A stretch of 64,000 nt of DNA, from NCBI RefSeq assembly GCF_900547205.1, contig NZ_URFY01000017.1, positions 1 through 64,000 of the forward strand. The letters are read 5' to 3'. The first letter of the stretch is position 1. Every line of letters starts with the position of its first letter. The translations under genes and the position numbers were made by a program. The notes under the pieces are model-generated. The model did not search any database and was not told where the DNA came from. It saw only the letters and a list, made by a program, of their open reading frames with translations. Origin of the DNA: an uncultured Bacteroides sp. (GTDB lineage: Bacteria > Bacteroidota > Bacteroidia > Bacteroidales > Bacteroidaceae). This document shows positions 60,586 through 64,000 of this stretch, one piece after another.

Positions 60586-60659
60586 ATTAGTGGTTAGTGA
60601 TTAACGATTAATGGTTAGTGATTAGCGATTAATTGAATGTTAATCACTAATCACTAACC
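60586..60659. repeat. Inverted word repeat between araB and araA (AGTGATTAG type)
   Basis: GGTTAGTGATTAGCGATTAA (60613-60632) is inverted, 19 of 20, at 60640-60659 around a 7-nt loop. Further direct copies of TAGTGATTAGTGGTTAGTGATTA-like words, each short, precede it from 60586. A strong stem-loop in the operon mRNA, and one of at least four such 'word' repeats in this window. Confidence 0.75.
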
Positions 60660-60668
60660 CGTTAACCG

Positions 60669-62198
60669 TTAACAAAGTGCCTTATTCAGCATATAGTAAA
60701 CTTCATTCATGCGCAGCTCTTTCTTGAAGCAGCTAATGGTGGTATCTTTGTTGATATGTACCATTTCGATGCCTGCAATTTCAGCATAGTCTTCCCAGTA
60801 TTCAGCCGTGAGGTCGTAAGAGAAGCAAGAGTGGTGTGTGCCACCTGCCAGAATCCATGCGCCTGCACCTACTTCGAGGTTAGGCATCGGAATCCAAAGA
60901 GCGGAAGCTACCGGAAGTTTAGGAAGCGGTTTCGGTTCGATACACTCTACGTCGTTCACAATCAGGCGGAAACGGTTACCCATATCTACTACGGTAGCTG
61001 TGCAACCTGTACCGGTCTTTGAAGTGAATACCAAACGTGCAGTCTGGCTCTTGCGGATACCTATGCCAAGGAAGTGTACTTCCAAGCGAGGCTTGTTGGC
61101 TGCAATGAGCGGACAAACTTCGAGCATATGTGACTGCAAGATAGAGCTGTTGGCACCATCGAAGTTCAAAGTATAATCTTCGAGGAAAGAGCAACCCTTC
61201 GGAAGTCCCTGATTCATTACCCATACTGTGCGGTAAAGAGCAGCCGATTTCCAGTCACCTTCGGCACCGAATCCGTAGCCTTCTGCCATCAAGCGTTGAG
61301 AAGCTAAGCCGGGGATTTGGTCGAAGCCGTTGAACTCCAGGTCGCCAAGGTCGTCGAAATTGGTTGTGAAACCTTTAGCACCTTTGACTTTGAGAATAGC
61401 GCGCAGGGCAAGTTCAGCCTTTGCAGCGTTCCATACTTTTTGGTAAGCTTCGGTCGATTTATCTTCGAGGGTAGCTTCATGATCGTATTCCTTGAAATAA
61501 GTAGCTACTAATGCATCTACATCAGCATCCTTGATATCCTTGTGATATTCCATCAATTCGCTTACCGGACAGTAGTCTACATGATAGCCCATGCGCATTT
61601 CGGCTTCCACCTTGTCGCCGTCGGTCACTGCTACATTGTTCATCTGGTCGCCAAAACGGATAATAAGCATATCCTGAGAATCAGCCCAACCGGCGCAAAC
61701 ACGCATCCAAACGGCAATCTTATGCAATGTGTCTTCTTCTTTCCAGTAGCCTACCACTACTTTGCGGCGGATACGCATACGGGTGCAGATGTGTCCGAAC
61801 TCGCGGTCACCGTGAGCCGATTGGTTGAGGTTCATGAAGTCCATATCCATTGTATCCCAAGGAATCTCTTTGTTGAACTGAGTGTGCAGGTGCAGTAAAG
61901 GTTTCTTCAACTGTTGCAGACCGTGAATCCACATCTTAGCAGGAGAGAAAGTATGCATCCAAGTGATGACGCCTACACATTTCTCATCGTTGTTGGCAGC
62001 TTTGAATATGGCTTCCACTTCTTTGGAAGAGTTAGCTGTTCCTTTATATACCACCTTTACGGGGAGTTTGCCGGATTCATTCAGTCCGTTTACCATTTCA
62101 TTGGAGTGTGCGTCTACTGCTACCACTGCGTCACCTCCGTACAGAAGCTGTGCTCCTGTTACGAACCATACTTCATATTGGTCAAATACGTTATTCAT
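60669..62198 (-). CDS. araA: L-arabinose isomerase
   Basis: 509 aa. Converts L-arabinose to L-ribulose with Mn2+. The N-terminal WFVTGAQLLYGGDAV is diagnostic; metal-site Glu/His residues lie in FGAEGDWKSAALYR and in the CSHD-type region near THHSCFSYDLTAEYWEDYAE. Full length, cytosolic. It is preceded by araD at 62240. Confidence 0.95.
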   Translation of the reverse strand: MNNVFDQYEVWFVTGAQLLYGGDAVVAVDAHSNEMVNGLNESGKLPVKVVYKGTANSSKEVEAIFKAANNDEKCVGVITWMHTFSPAKMWIHGLQQLKKPLLHLHTQFNKEIPWDTMDMDFMNLNQSAHGDREFGHICTRMRIRRKVVVGYWKEEDTLHKIAVWMRVCAGWADSQDMLIIRFGDQMNNVAVTDGDKVEAEMRMGYHVDYCPVSELMEYHKDIKDADVDALVATYFKEYDHEATLEDKSTEAYQKVWNAAKAELALRAILKVKGAKGFTTNFDDLGDLEFNGFDQIPGLASQRLMAEGYGFGAEGDWKSAALYRTVWVMNQGLPKGCSFLEDYTLNFDGANSSILQSHMLEVCPLIAANKPRLEVHFLGIGIRKSQTARLVFTSKTGTGCTATVVDMGNRFRLIVNDVECIEPKPLPKLPVASALWIPMPNLEVGAGAWILAGGTHHSCFSYDLTAEYWEDYAEIAGIEMVHINKDTTISCFKKELRMNEVYYMLNKALC

Positions 62199-62239
62199 AC
62201 TGTTATTGCTTTAATTTTTAATTTATAATCTTTAATTGT

Positions 62240-62923
62240 TTACTGTCCATAATAAGCATTCGGACCATGCTTGCGGCTGAAGTGTTTCTCTACCAGCAGC
62301 GGGTTCATTGTTAAGTTTGGATTGACGGCATAAGCAATGCTTGCCATCTTGGCTACCTGCTCCATCACCACGGCATTGTGAACCGCATCGTGAGCATCTT
62401 TTCCCCACGAGAAGGGACCATGATTCTTCACCAGCACTCCCGGTGTGTGTACAGGATTCAATCCTTCGAAACGTTTTACTATCACATTTCCCGTTTCCAG
62501 TTCGTAGGCGCCTTTCACTTCGGCTTCCGTCATATCCGCCGTGCAGGGGATGGCGTCGTGGAAGTAGTCGGCATGAGTGGTCCCGATGTTGGGAATATCA
62601 CAACCGGTTTGTGCCCATGCCGTGGCATAGGTAGAGTGCGTGTGCACCACTCCGCCTATTTCGGGAAATGCTTTGTAGAGCACTACGTGAGTAGCAGTAT
62701 CTGAAGATGGTTTCAGCCGTCCTTCAACGACTTTGCCTTCCAGATCCACTACCACCATATCTTCCGCTTTCATATCATCATAACTTACACCACTGGGTTT
62801 AATCACCACCAGTCCCGATTCACGGTCGATGGCAGAAACGTTTCCCCAAGTGAATATGACCAGTCCATGCTTTACCAATTCGAGGTTGGCATGGAATACT
62901 TTTTCTTTTAATTCTTCGAGCAT
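62240..62923 (-). CDS. araD: L-ribulose-5-phosphate 4-epimerase
   Basis: 227 aa class II aldolase-family epimerase. Turns L-ribulose-5-phosphate into D-xylulose-5-phosphate, which transketolase uses. Zinc ligands in VVHTHSTYATAWAQTG (H95/H97 region) and GVLVKNHGPFSWG with the third His; SGVSYDDM and PSSDTATHVVLYKAF also fit. It lies 5 nt after araR, so is translationally near-coupled. Confidence 0.95.
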   Translation of the reverse strand: MLEELKEKVFHANLELVKHGLVIFTWGNVSAIDRESGLVVIKPSGVSYDDMKAEDMVVVDLEGKVVEGRLKPSSDTATHVVLYKAFPEIGGVVHTHSTYATAWAQTGCDIPNIGTTHADYFHDAIPCTADMTEAEVKGAYELETGNVIVKRFEGLNPVHTPGVLVKNHGPFSWGKDAHDAVHNAVVMEQVAKMASIAYAVNPNLTMNPLLVEKHFSRKHGPNAYYGQ

Positions 62924-62928
62924 ACTGA

Positions 62929-63609
62929 TTATAATTTAAACTTCGGGTCCTTACGGTATACCTTGTTGTTGAACTGATACAAGGCGGCACCGCGTTTCGA
63001 GCCCGTTTTATCTATCATATCTGTTTTCTCTATATAGTCCATTTCAGCCACACGCTTGCGGAAGTTCCGCTTGTCGATCTCTTCGCCGTAGATGGCTTCA
63101 TAGAGACTTTGAAGTTGAGTGAGGGTGAAGAGCTTCGGCAACAGGTTGAATCCGATAGGTTCTACGGATGCCTTCTGCTTCATTGCTTCCCGCGCCTTGT
63201 CCACCATCTCCGGGTGGTCGAAAATCAAGGGGGGGACTTCGTTAATATTCACCCAATAAGCATTGTGCTTCTGCACCAGTTTACGGTCGTACTCGTTGAT
63301 GTTGATTAGTGCATAGTAGGCAACGGAGATAACCCGTTCGCCCGGATCGCGGTCGATGGCTCCGAAAGCGCCAACTTGCTCCATGTATACGTTCTTGAGT
63401 CCCGTCAAATCGGCGAGTACACGCTTGGCTGCATCGTCCACACTTTCGTTTTCTTGCACGAATCCTCCCATCAGTGACCATTCGCCCATTGCTGGTTCGA
63501 AGTTCCTTTTCAGTAGCAACAGGCTCAGTTCACCTTCGTTGAATCCGAAGATGATGCAGTCGATGCCGACGTAGAAGGTGGGGTTAGAGCTATAATAGTT
63601 GTTCATCAT
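62929..63609 (-). CDS. araR: AraR, Nudix-fold arabinose regulator
   Basis: 226 aa from ATG 63609 (MMNNYYSSNPTFYVGIDC); in-frame codons up to 63669 run into the stop region of the transporter gene. The N-terminal domain is a Nudix fold with the box GGFVQENESVDDAAKRVLAD, missing a canonical catalytic REUxEE, as in NrtR-type regulators. The C-terminal winged helix is FTLTQLQSLYEAIYGEEIDK then RNFRKRVAEM. Family knowledge: in B. thetaiotaomicron AraR represses arabinose genes and releases DNA on binding arabinose. It heads araD-araA-araB and probably controls them and the transporter. Confidence 0.88.
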   Translation of the reverse strand: MMNNYYSSNPTFYVGIDCIIFGFNEGELSLLLLKRNFEPAMGEWSLMGGFVQENESVDDAAKRVLADLTGLKNVYMEQVGAFGAIDRDPGERVISVAYYALININEYDRKLVQKHNAYWVNINEVPPLIFDHPEMVDKAREAMKQKASVEPIGFNLLPKLFTLTQLQSLYEAIYGEEIDKRNFRKRVAEMDYIEKTDMIDKTGSKRGAALYQFNNKVYRKDPKFKL

Positions 63610-63631
63610 TTGTCTGTATGAGTTAGTTTGA

Positions 63632-64000
63632 TTACCAGAAATACCAGTAGAATGCACCGGTGATGGCAAGGATGATTACTGTATGGATAATATCCCAGTG
63701 ATTCCAGCTTGCGCGGGTAGCTGCTTTCTGTTCAGGTGTTGCTGTACCGAATACCAGACCTTGAATCTTCTCGGCAGTAGGAGCTGCGGTAGAAAGGCTG
63801 ACAACAATAACGACAATGATGCAGAACAGGAACATCCATCCGCAGAAGAACAGCCAGTTCATATCATAGAACAGGTATTTGAATGTGGAATCAGCTACTT
63901 CGCCGGCGTTGCTGTAATATACTTTAGCACCAAGACGAGTCAGACCAATTACCATACCGGAAATCAATCCCCACATACCGCCCTGTGCGGAAGTACGTTT
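63632..64000 (-). CDS. Sodium:solute symporter for arabinose (3' end only)
   Basis: Only the last ~122 residues are in the window; the gene continues past 64000. The reading enters KRTSAQGGMWGLISGMVIGL, the conserved WKRxxxxGxxxGxxxG segment of SSS-family transporters, then a membrane helix (WLFFCGWMFLFCIIVVIVVS) and a last helix (WDIIHTVIILAITGAFYWYF). Its position next to araR fits an L-arabinose/Na+ symporter. Incomplete by window edge, not by mutation. Confidence 0.85.
   Translation of the reverse strand, partial: KRTSAQGGMWGLISGMVIGLTRLGAKVYYSNAGEVADSTFKYLFYDMNWLFFCGWMFLFCIIVVIVVSLSTAAPTAEKIQGLVFGTATPEQKAATRASWNHWDIIHTVIILAITGAFYWYFW

Overview
The window is chromosomal DNA from a gut Bacteroides, probably close to B. 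thetaiotaomicron. The evidence is Bacteroidetes promoters (-7 box TAnnTTTG with a TTG/TTTG box about 20 nt upstream) at many gene starts, a UpxY-led capsular polysaccharide locus, a pyrophosphate-dependent phosphofructokinase, and an arabinose operon whose order (transporter, Nudix regulator AraR, araD, araA, araB, GH146, GH51, tkt, rpiB) matches my recollection of B. thetaiotaomicron. I see no rRNA, tRNA or CRISPR array. Species assignment is inference.

Layout. 0.1-2.8 kb: a VapBC-like toxin-antitoxin pair, decayed coding fragments and a repeat-rich gap holding a ~355 bp palindromic element and a 4 x 22 bp tandem repeat. 2.8-14.5 kb: housekeeping and envelope genes (pfp, GH25 lysozyme, prmA, a W/G/Y- and S/R-rich secreted protein, a FadL-like barrel, guaD, a Gfo/Idh/MocA oxidoreductase, an orphan periplasmic binding protein and a putative porin). 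14.6-18.2 kb: a minus-strand 2-oxoacid:ferredoxin oxidoreductase (kor/vor) operon led by a TPR protein. It includes an unlisted 58-aa membrane protein and a four-helix-bundle gene sitting between short inverted repeats.

18.5-39 kb is a capsule locus. A tyrosine recombinase is followed by a ~250 bp segment bounded by perfect 20-bp inverted repeats. The consensus promoter inside that segment points away from the capsule genes (OFF orientation as assembled). Then come upxY, a WecA/MraY-type initiating transferase, TviC/WbpP-like and TviB/WbpO-like enzymes (predicted to supply UDP-GalNAcA), a Wzy-like polymerase, two ATP-grasp enzymes, a CapA-like protein, a DUF2334 deacetylase-like protein, four GT4 glycosyltransferases, a hexapeptide acyltransferase, a Wzx flippase, and the Wza and Wzc export proteins. 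The genes are tightly packed and the middle is AT-rich, as expected for an exchanged capsule cassette.

39.3-49.3 kb: a DUF456 membrane protein, a secreted beta-helix protein, a GH31 glycosidase, a UroD-like/corrinoid-protein fusion, an SGLT-type sodium symporter and, convergently, a MetH-reactivation-domain protein and a stand-alone UroD-family methyltransferase with an HxCxG zinc motif. Together these look like a complete corrinoid-dependent methyl-transfer pathway tied to glycoside uptake and cleavage. It is my leading candidate for an undescribed system.

49.6-52 kb: two overlapping genes for secreted proteins of unknown function. 52.2-64 kb: the pentose block, in which rpiB-tkt feed pentose phosphates into central metabolism, GH51 and GH146 release L-arabinose, AraABD convert it to D-xylulose-5-phosphate, AraR regulates, and a sodium symporter is cut by the window edge.
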